A DNA stretch of 64,000 nt from Anaerolineales bacterium. Lineage in GTDB: Bacteria; Chloroflexota; Anaerolineae; Anaerolineales; Villigracilaceae. The notes below the pieces were generated by a model, which saw only the letters and a list, made by a program, of their open reading frames with translations, was not told where the DNA came from and did not search any database. The position numbers were made by a program, and so were the translations under genes. Each line of letters opens with the position of its first letter. The first letter of the stretch is position 1. Where the stretch lies: positions 225,298-289,297 of the forward strand of contig JAIXKJ010000008.1 of assembly GCA_026928255.1 (NCBI GenBank), read 5' to 3'. Shown here in pieces: positions 41,012 to 49,975 of this stretch.

Positions 41012-42598
41012 ATGCAAAAATTAAAATCCTTCTCATTCTTAACGCAACACAAAACCGCTTGGCTCTTCGCCTTGATTCTCGCCGTCGGGATGTTCGCCCG
41101 CCTCTGGCAACTTCGCTCCCTGCCGCCCGGCCTAAACGTGGACGAAGCCTCAATCGGCGTCGAAGCCTACGACCTGCATACATTCGGCACAGACCGTTAC
41201 GGCATCCCCTATCCCGTCCACTTCGTTTCTTGGGGCAGCGGACAAAACGCGCTTTACGCCTACCTGCTGATTCCCTTCGTCGCGCTCAAAGACATCAGTC
41301 CGCTTGCCGTGCGCCTGCCGATGGTCTTGGCGGGCATCTTCTCTCTGCCATTAATCTTTCTCGCGGGCAAACGTCTGTTCGACGAACGGTTTGCGCTGTT
41401 GGTTATGTTTTTCATGGCGATTTCGCCTTGGCATATTGTCAACTCGCGTTGGGCGGTCGAGTCGAACATTTTGCCCTTTTTATTTTTAGCAGGATTTACC
41501 GCGCTGCTCTTCGCCGAAAAAAAGAACGCTTGGTTTTTGGTCGCCTGCGCTTTTTTCGCCGCCACGCTTTACGCCTACGGCACGGCTTACCTCGCCGCGC
41601 CGCTCTTTCTGCTGCTGAGCGTTCCGCTTTTATACAAACTCGGCCGCGTTACAAAACGTCAACTGATTTTTGGCGCGGCTCTTTTTCTGCTGCTCGCTTT
41701 TCCCATCGGATTATTCATCGCGGTCAACACCTTTCACCTCGAAACGATTCGTCTCGGCGCGTTGACCGTTCCGCGTTTGCCGGTCGAAGCGCGTTATGAG
41801 ACGATGGCGGCAGTCTTCGGCGGCTCTCCCTTCCTTGCGATTTTCGACAACGCCCGCATCATGCTCGACTTGCTTTGGACGCAATCCGACGCCTACGCTT
41901 GGAATTTCGTCAAACCGTTCGGTTATTTTTACGGCGTTACCTTTCCGCTCGTCGCGCTTGGTTTTCTTTTGGCGCTGCCTTTTAAGGTTGTTAAGGAACG
42001 GCGCGCCGAACGTTGGCTGATTGCGGCATGGATGTTCGCCGCCTTCGCCGTCGGGCTGATTCACCCCGTCAACCTGACGCGCCTTAATTTGTTTTTTACG
42101 CCCGCCCTCTTTTGTCTCGCGCTGCTTTTCTGGGACCTCGAAGCGCGTCTGCCCAGAAGCATGATCTTCGTTGCGGGCGTTTTCTTCGTCGCCTTCGTCT
42201 TCTTCAACCGCGCCTACCACAGCGCGGACTATCGCAAGATCGCCGAAACGGTTTTCAACGACGGCATGATCCCCGCCATTAACTACGCCGTCAAAGAAAG
42301 CGAACCCGACGCGCCGATTTGCCTGACCGATTTGCAGTATTCGCTTTACATCTACGTTTTGGCGACGCAAAAATATAACCCGACGGATTACGTCGACGAT
42401 TTGCAATGGATTGACCCCGAAGACCCCGCCGACCCTGCGCGGACGTTGGTCGCGCTCGACCGTTTTCGCTTTACCCCCAGCGCCTGCGCGGACGACGCCA
42501 ACGCGACCTACATCCTCACCTTAAAGGAAACGCCGCCCAACGCGGACATAAATTACAAACCGCGCGCGTTTGTCAAGTTCGTTGTTTTCACTCCATAA
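41012..42598 (+). CDS. Polytopic GT-C glycosyltransferase-like protein (family 39/ArnT-like)
   Basis: The 528-aa membrane protein has about eleven hydrophobic helices. The first loop carries PPGLNVDEASIGVEAY with the NVDEA acidic motif typical of lipid-phosphate-dependent GT-C enzymes (PMT/ArnT). Later FFMAISPWHIVNSRWAVESN matches the second extracytoplasmic loop of this class. Such enzymes move sugars from polyprenyl carriers to proteins or lipids outside the membrane. A GTG at 40976 would extend the frame into the tRNA terminator, so ATG 41012 is preferred. The acceptor is unknown. Confidence 0.78.
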   Translation: MQKLKSFSFLTQHKTAWLFALILAVGMFARLWQLRSLPPGLNVDEASIGVEAYDLHTFGTDRYGIPYPVHFVSWGSGQNALYAYLLIPFVALKDISPLAVRLPMVLAGIFSLPLIFLAGKRLFDERFALLVMFFMAISPWHIVNSRWAVESNILPFLFLAGFTALLFAEKKNAWFLVACAFFAATLYAYGTAYLAAPLFLLLSVPLLYKLGRVTKRQLIFGAALFLLLAFPIGLFIAVNTFHLETIRLGALTVPRLPVEARYETMAAVFGGSPFLAIFDNARIMLDLLWTQSDAYAWNFVKPFGYFYGVTFPLVALGFLLALPFKVVKERRAERWLIAAWMFAAFAVGLIHPVNLTRLNLFFTPALFCLALLFWDLEARLPRSMIFVAGVFFVAFVFFNRAYHSADYRKIAETVFNDGMIPAINYAVKESEPDAPICLTDLQYSLYIYVLATQKYNPTDYVDDLQWIDPEDPADPARTLVALDRFRFTPSACADDANATYILTLKETPPNADINYKPRAFVKFVVFTP

Positions 42599-42615
42599 CG
42601 CGAATTAAACAAATA

Positions 42616-42658
42616 GCGCGAAATATTTTTAATATTCTCGCGTAAAAATATTTCGCGC
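42616..42658. terminator. AT/GC palindrome between converging membrane-protein genes
   Basis: GCGCGAAATATTTTT (42616-42630) pairs exactly with 42644-42658. The direct repeat AATATTCTCGCGTAAAAA lies in the loop and again near 42688. It probably serves as a bidirectional terminator. Confidence 0.6.
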
Positions 42659-42709
42659 CCTTTCGCCCTTTTCGCGCCTTTCGCGTCAAAATATTCTCGC
42701 GTAAAAAAA

Positions 42710-44719
42710 TTAAAACTGACTCGCCAAAACCCGCAACACGCCTTGCAGAAAAACGCCGTTATTCCAGACCAAGAGCGCGAGGAAGAACAAAAGCAAAATT
42801 TGAAACGCTCGACGTTCGGCAAGCGGCTTCCACGCTAATCCCAAAAAGAGGATGAAGGCGTAGGTCCAATTTGGCGAATAGAGGAAGAGTTCCTTTCCAT
42901 AGCGCAAGTGCAAGCCGACGTTTAATGCAATGCAGCCGAGCAACGCGACCGAAATTCTCCAATGCAGGTTTTTCTTAAGGTTGAGCAAAAATAAAATCCC
43001 CGCCAAAATCAATAGGGCGACCCACAGCCAGACGGCGGCGTTTTGAATCGGCAAGTCGTAGCGGCTGAGCGCGTTAATCTCCGGCTTGAAAAAGCGGAAT
43101 TGAACGAAGGGAATATCTTTATCGTAAAGAATCGGCGTCGGCGCGAGGACGTTATGGAAGAAGAAGGCGCGCATTAACGCGAGAATTCGCAAGCGGTTAA
43201 GCGGAAAGAGATTCTGCTGTTCGGCTTGCAAAGTGGACGGAATAAAAAACAGCGGGTTGGAATCGGGGTAAAGCAAATTATTTAACAGCGCCAATAACAC
43301 AAAAAGGACGACGACCGAAACGACAAATTGAAGAATCTTTTTCAGGTTCGGACGGACGACAAAAAGCGCAATCACGTTCTGCGCGAAGTTTGTGTAGGTG
43401 ATGCCAATCGTCAGCGCGGCGGCGGCGATTAAGGGCGGCAAAGGTTTGCCTTTAATGAGCAAGACAAAAAATAAAAGCAAACTGGCGGCGAGGAAAATGT
43501 AGGATTCTAAGAGCGCGCCGAAAATCAAATGCGAGGCGCTGAATCCGAGCAAGGCGGCGACCAGCGAAGCGTGCAACGCATTGCCCGTCGCGGACTTGAT
43601 TAACGTCCACGCGAGGTAGATGCAAGCCGCGCCGCCCAAGGCGACGAAGACATACGCGCCCCAAAGTCGGTCGCCTTTGAGGGCGAGGGCGATGAGTCCG
43701 ATGACTGGACGGAAGAGCAAAATCATGTACGGATGCACCGAGCGCCAATAAAAATCGCGCCAATCGTCGCCGACGAGGCGCAGGCGGTAGTTTAAGCCGT
43801 CGGCGTCGAAGAAGATGTCGTCCACGTCGAGGCGCGGGTGGTTGAGCGTGGCGGCGAAAATTAGGTAGAGAACGAAGAAGCCGAAGGCGAGAGTCAGCCC
43901 GTTAAGGTTGGCGCTGACCCAGTTGTAAAGTCGCGTTTTTTTAAGGCGATTGTAAAAGCCGCTTAACTTCAAATCTAAATGCAAGCGCGCTTGCCAAGTC
44001 AGCGCGAGCGGCGCGAGGAAGAAAAATAACCCGCGAGTCGCGGCGTTCAAAATGAAATGGTCGAGCGGAAAGAGCGAAACGGTTTGACTGGCGCGAAAAA
44101 GCCAAAGGGCGAATCCGCTTAATAAAAGGAGCAGAGCCGCGTAAATCGGCGCGTCGAGTTGACGTTCATCCGCGATGCGACGCAAGCGCCCGACGAGAAA
44201 ATATCCGCCGACGCCCAAGAGCGCTTGCAGAGTCAAAATCCAAAAAATAATTTCTAACGGGCTGGAATAAAAATCGTCGAGGAAGCCAAGCGCGAGAAAA
44301 CTAAACAGCGAAGCGAAAAGCCAAGCGCCGACGATGCGCCGTGCGGCGCCGATTTCAAAAACGGTTTGCGCGGCGGGCGCGGAAGGCAAAACGAGAATCA
44401 GCGCGAGGGCGAAGAGCGGAAAAAATAAAAGCGCCGAGGGCGCAAACTGAAAGGCGATCAGCGCCGCAACGCCCGCCGCCCAGAGGACGAGAAAAGCGCG
44501 GACAGGCGGCGCGGCTATGAGAAAGTTTTTTTCTAAAAACGGAAGCAGGTAAAAAATAAAAGCGCCGACGGCGCAGGCGGGAACGGCAATTAAGAAAAAT
44601 CGGTCGAGCGGGTCGAGCGCTTCGGCGCTGAATAGGGTTTGCGTCAACGCGAAGGAAACGACCGCCCCGACGAGGGCGGCGCTTGCGCCGCGCAAGAGGT
44701 TTTCTTTAAGGTTGCTCAT
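42710..44719 (-). CDS. Large polytopic membrane protein, GT-C-like
   Basis: Function not recognised with certainty. The 669-aa protein has sixteen or more hydrophobic helices. The extracytoplasmic loop after about residue 290 contains HPRLDVDDIFFDADGLNYRL, an acidic cluster like those of GT-C sugar transferases, and WRSVHPYMILLFRP follows. It starts inside the P1 peptidase gene (14-bp overlap) and is the last gene of that operon. A polyprenyl-sugar transferase or surface-glycan protein is a reasonable guess, also because another GT-C-like gene converges on it. Confidence 0.6.
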   Translation of the reverse strand: MSNLKENLLRGASAALVGAVVSFALTQTLFSAEALDPLDRFFLIAVPACAVGAFIFYLLPFLEKNFLIAAPPVRAFLVLWAAGVAALIAFQFAPSALLFFPLFALALILVLPSAPAAQTVFEIGAARRIVGAWLFASLFSFLALGFLDDFYSSPLEIIFWILTLQALLGVGGYFLVGRLRRIADERQLDAPIYAALLLLLSGFALWLFRASQTVSLFPLDHFILNAATRGLFFFLAPLALTWQARLHLDLKLSGFYNRLKKTRLYNWVSANLNGLTLAFGFFVLYLIFAATLNHPRLDVDDIFFDADGLNYRLRLVGDDWRDFYWRSVHPYMILLFRPVIGLIALALKGDRLWGAYVFVALGGAACIYLAWTLIKSATGNALHASLVAALLGFSASHLIFGALLESYIFLAASLLLFFVLLIKGKPLPPLIAAAALTIGITYTNFAQNVIALFVVRPNLKKILQFVVSVVVLFVLLALLNNLLYPDSNPLFFIPSTLQAEQQNLFPLNRLRILALMRAFFFHNVLAPTPILYDKDIPFVQFRFFKPEINALSRYDLPIQNAAVWLWVALLILAGILFLLNLKKNLHWRISVALLGCIALNVGLHLRYGKELFLYSPNWTYAFILFLGLAWKPLAERRAFQILLLFFLALLVWNNGVFLQGVLRVLASQF

Positions 44720-45677
44720 CGCCTTCCGCGTTCATGTCCGCCAAGCCGGGCAGTCCGCCCGCCGAAGCCGCCGCGCGCGCGGCGCGGACGATGGCTTGCG
44801 CGAAAACTTCCGCCGCGCAGGCGCCGACCGTTGAAAGGTCGGCGCGCCCGCCGCCGGTCGCCAGCGCGAAAATCGTGTCGCCGTCGTACTGCGTGTGCGC
44901 CGGGCGAATGGCGCGCGCCATGCCGTCGTGCGCCATCTGCGCCACGCGCGTCATCTCGGCTTTGGAAAATCGCGCGTTAACCGCCACCGCGCCGATGACC
45001 GTATTGCTGAAAATCGGCGGCACGCGCGAAGCGAGTTTCATCCAATCGAGCGTCTTTCGTTTAGTGCGAATGCCCGCGATAAACTCGCCGTTGTTCGGGT
45101 CGTAGATGTCGCCCAGCGGATTGAGCGCGACGATTGCGCCGACGACGATTCCGCGCCCAAGCCGCATACTCGCGCCGCCTATGCCGGACTTCATCGCATA
45201 TTTGCGCCCGAGCATTTTTCCTACGCTGGCGCCGCTCCCCGCGCCGACGTTGCCTTGCGCCGCCTCGCGCGTCGAAGCGTTGACGCAAGCCTGATAGCCC
45301 ATCTGCGCGTCGGGGCGAATTTGCGAATCGCCCAAGTCGAGGTCATACAAAATGGCGGACGGCACAATCGGCACTTGCGCCTCGCGCGTTTTGAAGCCGA
45401 TGCGATTTTCGGCGAGATAGCGCATGGCGCCCGAAGCCGCGTCCAAGCCGAAGGCGGAGCCGCCAGCCAGCATGAGCGCGTGGATTTTTTGCACCATCAT
45501 GCCCGGTCGCAGCAAGTCGGTTTCGCGCGTGCCGGGCGCGCCGCCGCGCACGTCCACGCCGGCTACCGCGCCCTTGCGGCAGAGGATGGCGGTGCAGCCG
45601 GTCAGCGCTTGGTCGTCTTGCGCGTGTCCGACTTCGATGCCCGGCACGTCGGTGATGGAATCGCGTCGCGCGGTCAT
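44706..45677 (-). CDS. P1-family (S58, DmpA/NylC-like) Ntn-hydrolase peptidase
   Basis: The 323-aa protein matches P1/DmpA peptidases: SITDVPGIEVGHAQD at the start, GGAPGTRETDLLRPG, LMLAGGSAFGLDAASG, and the self-cleavage region IFSNTVIGAVAVNARFSKAE. The Asn-Thr bond there suggests autoprocessing to expose Thr as nucleophile, as in NylC, rather than the Gly-Ser of DmpA. Such enzymes act as aminopeptidases or amidases on beta- or D-amino-acid peptides; the substrate here is unknown. It overlaps the downstream membrane-protein gene by 14 bp and follows the 95-aa gene by 6 bp. Confidence 0.88.
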   Translation of the reverse strand: MTARRDSITDVPGIEVGHAQDDQALTGCTAILCRKGAVAGVDVRGGAPGTRETDLLRPGMMVQKIHALMLAGGSAFGLDAASGAMRYLAENRIGFKTREAQVPIVPSAILYDLDLGDSQIRPDAQMGYQACVNASTREAAQGNVGAGSGASVGKMLGRKYAMKSGIGGASMRLGRGIVVGAIVALNPLGDIYDPNNGEFIAGIRTKRKTLDWMKLASRVPPIFSNTVIGAVAVNARFSKAEMTRVAQMAHDGMARAIRPAHTQYDGDTIFALATGGGRADLSTVGACAAEVFAQAIVRAARAAASAGGLPGLADMNAEGDEQP

Positions 45678-45683
45678 GCTCGT

Positions 45684-45971
45684 TTAGCGCAGCGCGTTAA
45701 GCAGCTGCTTGAATTCAGACCAATCGCTTTTGTCCATCCAAACGTCCACGTTGTCGAAAGAGACGACGTACATGCCTTCTTCGTTGGGTTTGGCGGCGAT
45801 CAATTCGGAAATGGAGGCGAGCAGTTCGTCCCATTCTTCCGCGTAGAAGTGAATTGTGGCGCGTTCCAATTGCAGCGAGTAAGTCGTTTCGCCGTCGGGT
45901 TCGACGACGCTCCAGGCGATAAAGTTTTCGGTTTCGGCGAGAGTTTTTGTGTTGGGATCGTAGTCGTTCAT
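45684..45971 (-). CDS. Small acidic protein of unknown function
   Basis: The 95-aa acidic protein has no recognised domain. It contains WDELLASISELIAAKPNEEGMYVVSFDNVDVWMD and ends in EFKQLLNALR, suggesting a small alpha/beta fold. AAGGAG precedes the ATG. It lies between the PerM-type gene (42-bp gap) and the P1 peptidase (6-bp gap), so it is a real operon member. Confidence 0.6.
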   Translation of the reverse strand: MNDYDPNTKTLAETENFIAWSVVEPDGETTYSLQLERATIHFYAEEWDELLASISELIAAKPNEEGMYVVSFDNVDVWMDKSDWSEFKQLLNALR

Positions 45972-46013
45972 GGGAGTCTCCTTAGGGTGAAAAGGTTGGG
46001 GCGAAGGGAAAAG

Positions 46014-47222
46014 TTAATTGGGATTGATCCGCTTTGGGCGGGGAAGGAAGCGGCGCAGTTTGACAATCCAGCGCGAGCCGGGCATGGGCGGTTGTTGCGT
46101 AATTTCCGCTTCGGGGAAGGGATCGAGGTCGAGCAGTTTTCGCAGGACGTAGCGCCAAATCAACGCGGCGGTGGCGAGGATGGGCGCGGCGACGACGACG
46201 CCGAGCAAGCCGAATAAATTGGCGGCGACGATGGTGGCGACCAGCACGGCGGCGGGATGCACTTTGAGCGTGTTGGACATAATGCGCGGCATGGCGACGT
46301 TGTCGAAGACTTGGTCTATCAACACCGCGCTAACTAAAACAACGACGGCGTAGGTTAAGTTGGATAAACCGAAGACGGTGTGCGGTTGAAAGTAAGAGAC
46401 GATAAAGAGCAGCGTCCAGTTGATGAAGGGACCAGCGTAGGGGACGAAACGCGCCAGCCCCGCCATAGCGGCTAAGCCGATGGCGTAATTGACTCCGAGC
46501 GTCGTCAGCACGACGACGTAAATCAGCGTGGCGATGATGAAGATGATGATTTGTCCGCGCATGAAGGCGTTCCAGATAAGCCCTAATTCGCGGCTGAGGC
46601 GGGCGAGGTCTTCGGTGTAGCCTGGCACGTCCACAGAAACGATGCGATGACGGAAGCCGTTGCTTTCAATCAAAACGAAGTACGAAACGAAAAGCACGAA
46701 GAAAAACCAACCGAAGAAGTTGGCGGCGCCGCCCGCGACGGCTCCAAGAATTGACCCCGTGCGGCTTAACGCCGGTTGCAACGCGCCAAGCGCTTGTCGG
46801 CTGAGGTCGGTCAGGTCTAAATGGCTGAAATCAAGTTTGAAGGGACCGAATTGGTAAACCTGCCCAGAAATATCTTGCATGAATTGCGGCAGCGATTGCA
46901 AGGCGTTTTGAATGACGACGATTAGGCTTTGAATTTGCGAAATCAGCCCGACGCCGCCTAAGGTTAATAAGCCCAACAGAAGGGCGATAACGATTAAAAA
47001 CAAAACGCTGACGCTCGCGCTCCAAGAAAGTTTCATTTTGCGATGCACGAAATCGGCGACGGGCTGAAATAGATAGGAGAGCAAAAACGCCATCGCCAGC
47101 GGCGCGATGATAAATTGAAACTTGACCAGCATTGCGCCGACCACGACGACGACGGTCAAGGCGACGACGAGTTTTGTATTTGCGCTCCAGCGCGGAGAGG
47201 GGGAGGCGGGCGTTTGTTCCAT
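46014..47222 (-). CDS. AI-2E family transporter (PerM/YdiK/TqsA-like)
   Basis: The 402-aa protein has the usual hairpin of N-terminal helices (LVVALTVVVVVGAMLVKFQFIIAPLAMAFLLSYLFQPVADF), a soluble amphipathic middle region (about 90-155), and the C-terminal bundle with VPYAGPFINW and VLIDQVFDNVAMPRIMSNTLKVHPAAVLVATI. Family members export small molecules or sodium; autoinducer-2 export is proven for few. It is the first gene of a four-gene operon running to 42710. Confidence 0.88.
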   Translation of the reverse strand: MEQTPASPSPRWSANTKLVVALTVVVVVGAMLVKFQFIIAPLAMAFLLSYLFQPVADFVHRKMKLSWSASVSVLFLIVIALLLGLLTLGGVGLISQIQSLIVVIQNALQSLPQFMQDISGQVYQFGPFKLDFSHLDLTDLSRQALGALQPALSRTGSILGAVAGGAANFFGWFFFVLFVSYFVLIESNGFRHRIVSVDVPGYTEDLARLSRELGLIWNAFMRGQIIIFIIATLIYVVVLTTLGVNYAIGLAAMAGLARFVPYAGPFINWTLLFIVSYFQPHTVFGLSNLTYAVVVLVSAVLIDQVFDNVAMPRIMSNTLKVHPAAVLVATIVAANLFGLLGVVVAAPILATAALIWRYVLRKLLDLDPFPEAEITQQPPMPGSRWIVKLRRFLPRPKRINPN

Positions 47223-47246
47223 GAAATGATTCTATCAGTTTTCTCG

Positions 47247-47280
47247 AAAAAAAATAAACCCCGCGAATTAACTCGCGGGG
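47247..47280 (-). terminator. Terminator of the FHA gene
   Basis: Minus strand: CCCCGCGA (47273-47280) pairs with TCGCGGGG (47259-47266), followed by TTTATTTTTTTT (47247-47258). It also marks the upstream edge of the PerM operon. Confidence 0.85.
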
Positions 47281-47299
47281 CGAATTGGCGTTTTAGAAA

Positions 47300-47920
47300 T
47301 TAGCAGCCGCTGAGGAAGGGGAAGAAAACGCACCAGCGGTAGGTCGCGTCCACCCAAACAAGAAATCCGATGCAACTGCAAATTAGGATTAAAGCGCCCG
47401 CGCCAGCGGCGATGAGGACCGTCTTGTTGGCGGCTTTTTTCGGCGCGGACGGCGGCGGAGCGTACGTCGGCTGCGGCTGCGGCGGCGCGGAGTGCGTCGG
47501 CTGCGGTTGCGGCGGCGCGGAATACGTCGGCTGCGGTTGCGGCGGCGCGGAATACGTCGGCTGCGGGACGGCTTGTTGCACGGCGCGGCGCGAGATGGCA
47601 ACCGTCGCCCCTGCGTCTGCCATGAGCGCTTCGTACATCAGCACGATTTGTTCGCCAAGAGAGACGACATCGCCCGCTTTCAGCACGGCGGGCGCGGTTA
47701 GGCGCTGCCCGTTGACAAACGTGCCGTTGGTCGAGCCGAGATCGTCCAAGACGTATTTTCCGCCTTGAAACGTCAGCCGCGCATGTTTGCGCGAAACTTC
47801 CGAGTCGTTGATGGCGACTCCGTTGCCAGCGTCGCGTCCGATGATTAACTGTTCGCCTTCCAGCGGAAAGGTCGCTCCGGGCGTAGGACCAGATTTCATT
47901 ACAAATTGAAATTGCGCCAT
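47300..47920 (-). CDS. FHA-domain protein with Pro/Gln repeat linker and C-terminal membrane helix
   Basis: The 206-aa protein has an N-terminal FHA domain (IIGRDAGNGVAINDSEVSRKHARL, then DDLGSTNGTFVNG), which binds phosphothreonine. A linker follows with about four tandem decapeptides of the type QPTYSAPPQP (116-155), then a transmembrane helix (about 167-189) and a Cys/aromatic tail (CVFFPFLSGC). It is probably a membrane-tethered reader of Ser/Thr kinase signalling; no such kinase is in the window. GGAGGA and a TTGACT-N17-TAAACT promoter precede it. Confidence 0.87.
   Translation of the reverse strand: MAQFQFVMKSGPTPGATFPLEGEQLIIGRDAGNGVAINDSEVSRKHARLTFQGGKYVLDDLGSTNGTFVNGQRLTAPAVLKAGDVVSLGEQIVLMYEALMADAGATVAISRRAVQQAVPQPTYSAPPQPQPTYSAPPQPQPTHSAPPQPQPTYAPPPSAPKKAANKTVLIAAGAGALILICSCIGFLVWVDATYRWCVFFPFLSGC
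47465..47570. repeat. 30-bp tandem repeat in the FHA linker
   Basis: In-frame 30-mers start at 47465, 47495 and 47525, with a partial at 47555. Two are identical and one differs at a few bases. They encode the QPTYSAPPQP decapeptides and could expand or shrink without a frameshift. Confidence 0.85.
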
Positions 47921-47950
47921 TTTTCCTCCGATAATTTCAAAAGATAAGGT

Positions 47951-47979
47951 AGTTTACATTTACCAATCTAAAAAGTCAA
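47951..47979 (-). promoter_or_regulatory. Promoter of the FHA gene
   Basis: Minus strand TTGACT (47974-47979), 17-nt spacer, TAAACT (47951-47956), 31 nt before the ATG at 47920. Confidence 0.6.
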
Positions 47980-48003
47980 ACCGCCCATTTGGGGGATATG
48001 CGT

Positions 48004-49206
48004 TCAGCGCGGGACGGTTTTTGTGTTGCGCGGCAGGTAGATGACGAACATCGTCCCGACGCCCATTTTGCTTTTGACTTCGATGCGCCCGCCGTGTCCT
48101 TGCACAATTTGCTTGCAGATGGACAATCCCAGCCCGGTGCCGGAGATTCGCGCTTCGTGTTCGCGCACGCGATAAAATTTCTGGAAGAGGTGCGGAAGCG
48201 CTTCTTCGGGGATGCCGAGTCCTGTGTCTTGAATTTGGATGATGATTTCGTTATCCGCCGTTTCGGCGCGCATCAACACGCTGCCGTTGGGACGATTGTA
48301 TTTGATCGCGTTGCTGACCAAATTCAAGAAGACTTGTTTTATTTTGTCGCGGTCGGCGTCCAAGAGCGGAAGCCCTTCGGGCGATTCCACGCGCAGGTGA
48401 ATGTTGTCTTCCAACGCTTTGCTTTCCATAATGTCTTTGCATTCGTACATTAAATCTGCCAGGCTGAACACGGTTTTGCGATATTGCACGCGCCCCGATT
48501 CGAGCCGCGCCAAATCAAAAAAGGACGAAGTCAGCGCGTTGAGGCGCATGGTTTCGTTGTGGATGTTTTGCACGATTTGGTCGCGCTGTTCTTGCGACAT
48601 TTCAGGGCGCAACAGCAAATAAGTCGCCGTGCTGAGCGAAGAAAGCGGCGTGCGAATCTCATGCACAAATTCGGAGATTAAATCGGATTGCTGAAAGAGG
48701 CGCGTGTTTTCGATGGCAACCGCCGCTTGCGCGCCCAAAACCAACAAAAGCGATTCGTCGTTCTCGGTAAATTTTCCGTTGTGTTTGTTGAGCGCTTCCA
48801 ACACGCCGACGATTTTATTTTTAGTAATTAACGGAACGCCCAATAACGATTGCGTGGACAACCCGGTTACGGCTTCGACGTTGGAGTAAAAGCGCTCGTC
48901 TTCGTGGACGTTGGCAAGGCGCACCGACTTGCGGTTGTTGACGATCCAACCCGCGATGCTGCCGTCCATCGGCACGATGATTCCGCGCCGCGTGGATTCG
49001 TCCATGTTGGTTGAAACTTGGAAGTACAACTGCCGCGAAGCGTCGTCGAAGAGCAAAATGGACGCCGCTTCCGCGCCGCTGATTTCCGCCGCGGCGTGGA
49101 CGATGCGCGAGAGCAGGATGTCCAAATCCAACGTCGAGGCGAGGTCGCGGGCAATATCAATCAGCCTGCGATAATTGTCTAATCGTTCAGTTTTGATTTC
49201 AGCCAT
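48004..49206 (-). CDS. GAF-domain sensor histidine kinase (soluble)
   Basis: The 400-aa kinase lacks membrane helices. A GAF domain (about 15-165; SILLFDDASRQLYF and LLGVPLITKNKIVGVLEALNK) is followed by HisKA with the phospho-accepting His in EFVHEIRTPLSSLS and a HATPase_c domain (NLVSNAIKYNRPNG, IQDTGLGIPEE, GTGLGLSICKQIVQ). It overlaps the sirtuin gene by 8 bp and so shares an operon with the REC-ATPase gene. The GAF domain probably binds a small cytoplasmic ligand. The REC domain of the first gene is the natural phosphotransfer partner, which is inference. Confidence 0.92.
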   Translation of the reverse strand: MAEIKTERLDNYRRLIDIARDLASTLDLDILLSRIVHAAAEISGAEAASILLFDDASRQLYFQVSTNMDESTRRGIIVPMDGSIAGWIVNNRKSVRLANVHEDERFYSNVEAVTGLSTQSLLGVPLITKNKIVGVLEALNKHNGKFTENDESLLLVLGAQAAVAIENTRLFQQSDLISEFVHEIRTPLSSLSTATYLLLRPEMSQEQRDQIVQNIHNETMRLNALTSSFFDLARLESGRVQYRKTVFSLADLMYECKDIMESKALEDNIHLRVESPEGLPLLDADRDKIKQVFLNLVSNAIKYNRPNGSVLMRAETADNEIIIQIQDTGLGIPEEALPHLFQKFYRVREHEARISGTGLGLSICKQIVQGHGGRIEVKSKMGVGTMFVIYLPRNTKTVPR

Positions 49207-49975
49207 TTAACACTTTCTCCGCAATCGCCGGCAAGACTTCCGCCACGTCGTCGAGGATGGCGGCGTCGGCGCGAACGTTGATGTAGGTCGGGTCGTTGTT
49301 GACGATAATCAAATGTCCGCCGCGATCTAAGGTTTGCATGGGCAGCCCAGCCACTGGCAACACTTCCAGCGACGAGCCAGCGACGATCATCAAATCGCAT
49401 TGACGCGCTTCCTTCTGCGCCGCAGACCAAGCTTTTTGCGGCAGTTGTTCGCCGAAGAGAATCACGTCGGGCTTTAGCACGCTTCCGCATTTGGGGCAGC
49501 GCGGCATGTCGCCCTTTTCAACCAGCGCTTCGATGTACGGCGCCGCGTCTGTTTTGTAATAACACTGCGTGCAGGTTAGCGTTTTCATCGAACCGTGCGT
49601 TTCGACGACGTTTTGCGAGCCGGCTTTTTGATGCAACACGTCTATATTTTGCGTGATGACGGCTTTGATGAATCCGCGTTGTTCCAATTGCGCCAACGCG
49701 AGGTGCGCGGCGTTGGGCTGCGCCGCCGCCATCTGCCCCGCCAGCGGACGCAGCCAATGGAAGAACGCTTCGGGTTTGACGCGAAAGGTGTGCAGCGAGG
49801 CGGTTTCCAGCGGCTCGTCTTTTGACCATAAGCCGCTTCCCGCCGAACGAAAATCGGGAATGCCCGACGGCGTGGAAATGCCCGCGCCGGTCAACGCGAC
49901 GGCGTATTTTGCTTGACGGATTAAGTCCGCCGCAAATTCAATTCCCGCAAGCGTTTTGGCAGAAAGCGCCTTCAT
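49199..49975 (-). CDS. NAD-dependent protein deacylase, sirtuin family
   Basis: The 258-aa sirtuin has the NAD-binding GAGISTPSGIPDFRS (31-45), the catalytic TQNIDVLHQKAG and HGS (His in VVETHGSMK), a zinc site with CTQC and CPKC, and the C-terminal Rossmann motifs GSSLEVLPVAGLP and IVNNDPT. It removes acyl groups from lysines using NAD. It sits between the REC-TadZ-like gene (4-bp overlap) and the GAF kinase gene (8-bp overlap), an unusual position for a cobB-type gene. Confidence 0.94.
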   Translation of the reverse strand: MKALSAKTLAGIEFAADLIRQAKYAVALTGAGISTPSGIPDFRSAGSGLWSKDEPLETASLHTFRVKPEAFFHWLRPLAGQMAAAQPNAAHLALAQLEQRGFIKAVITQNIDVLHQKAGSQNVVETHGSMKTLTCTQCYYKTDAAPYIEALVEKGDMPRCPKCGSVLKPDVILFGEQLPQKAWSAAQKEARQCDLMIVAGSSLEVLPVAGLPMQTLDRGGHLIIVNNDPTYINVRADAAILDDVAEVLPAIAEKVLNG

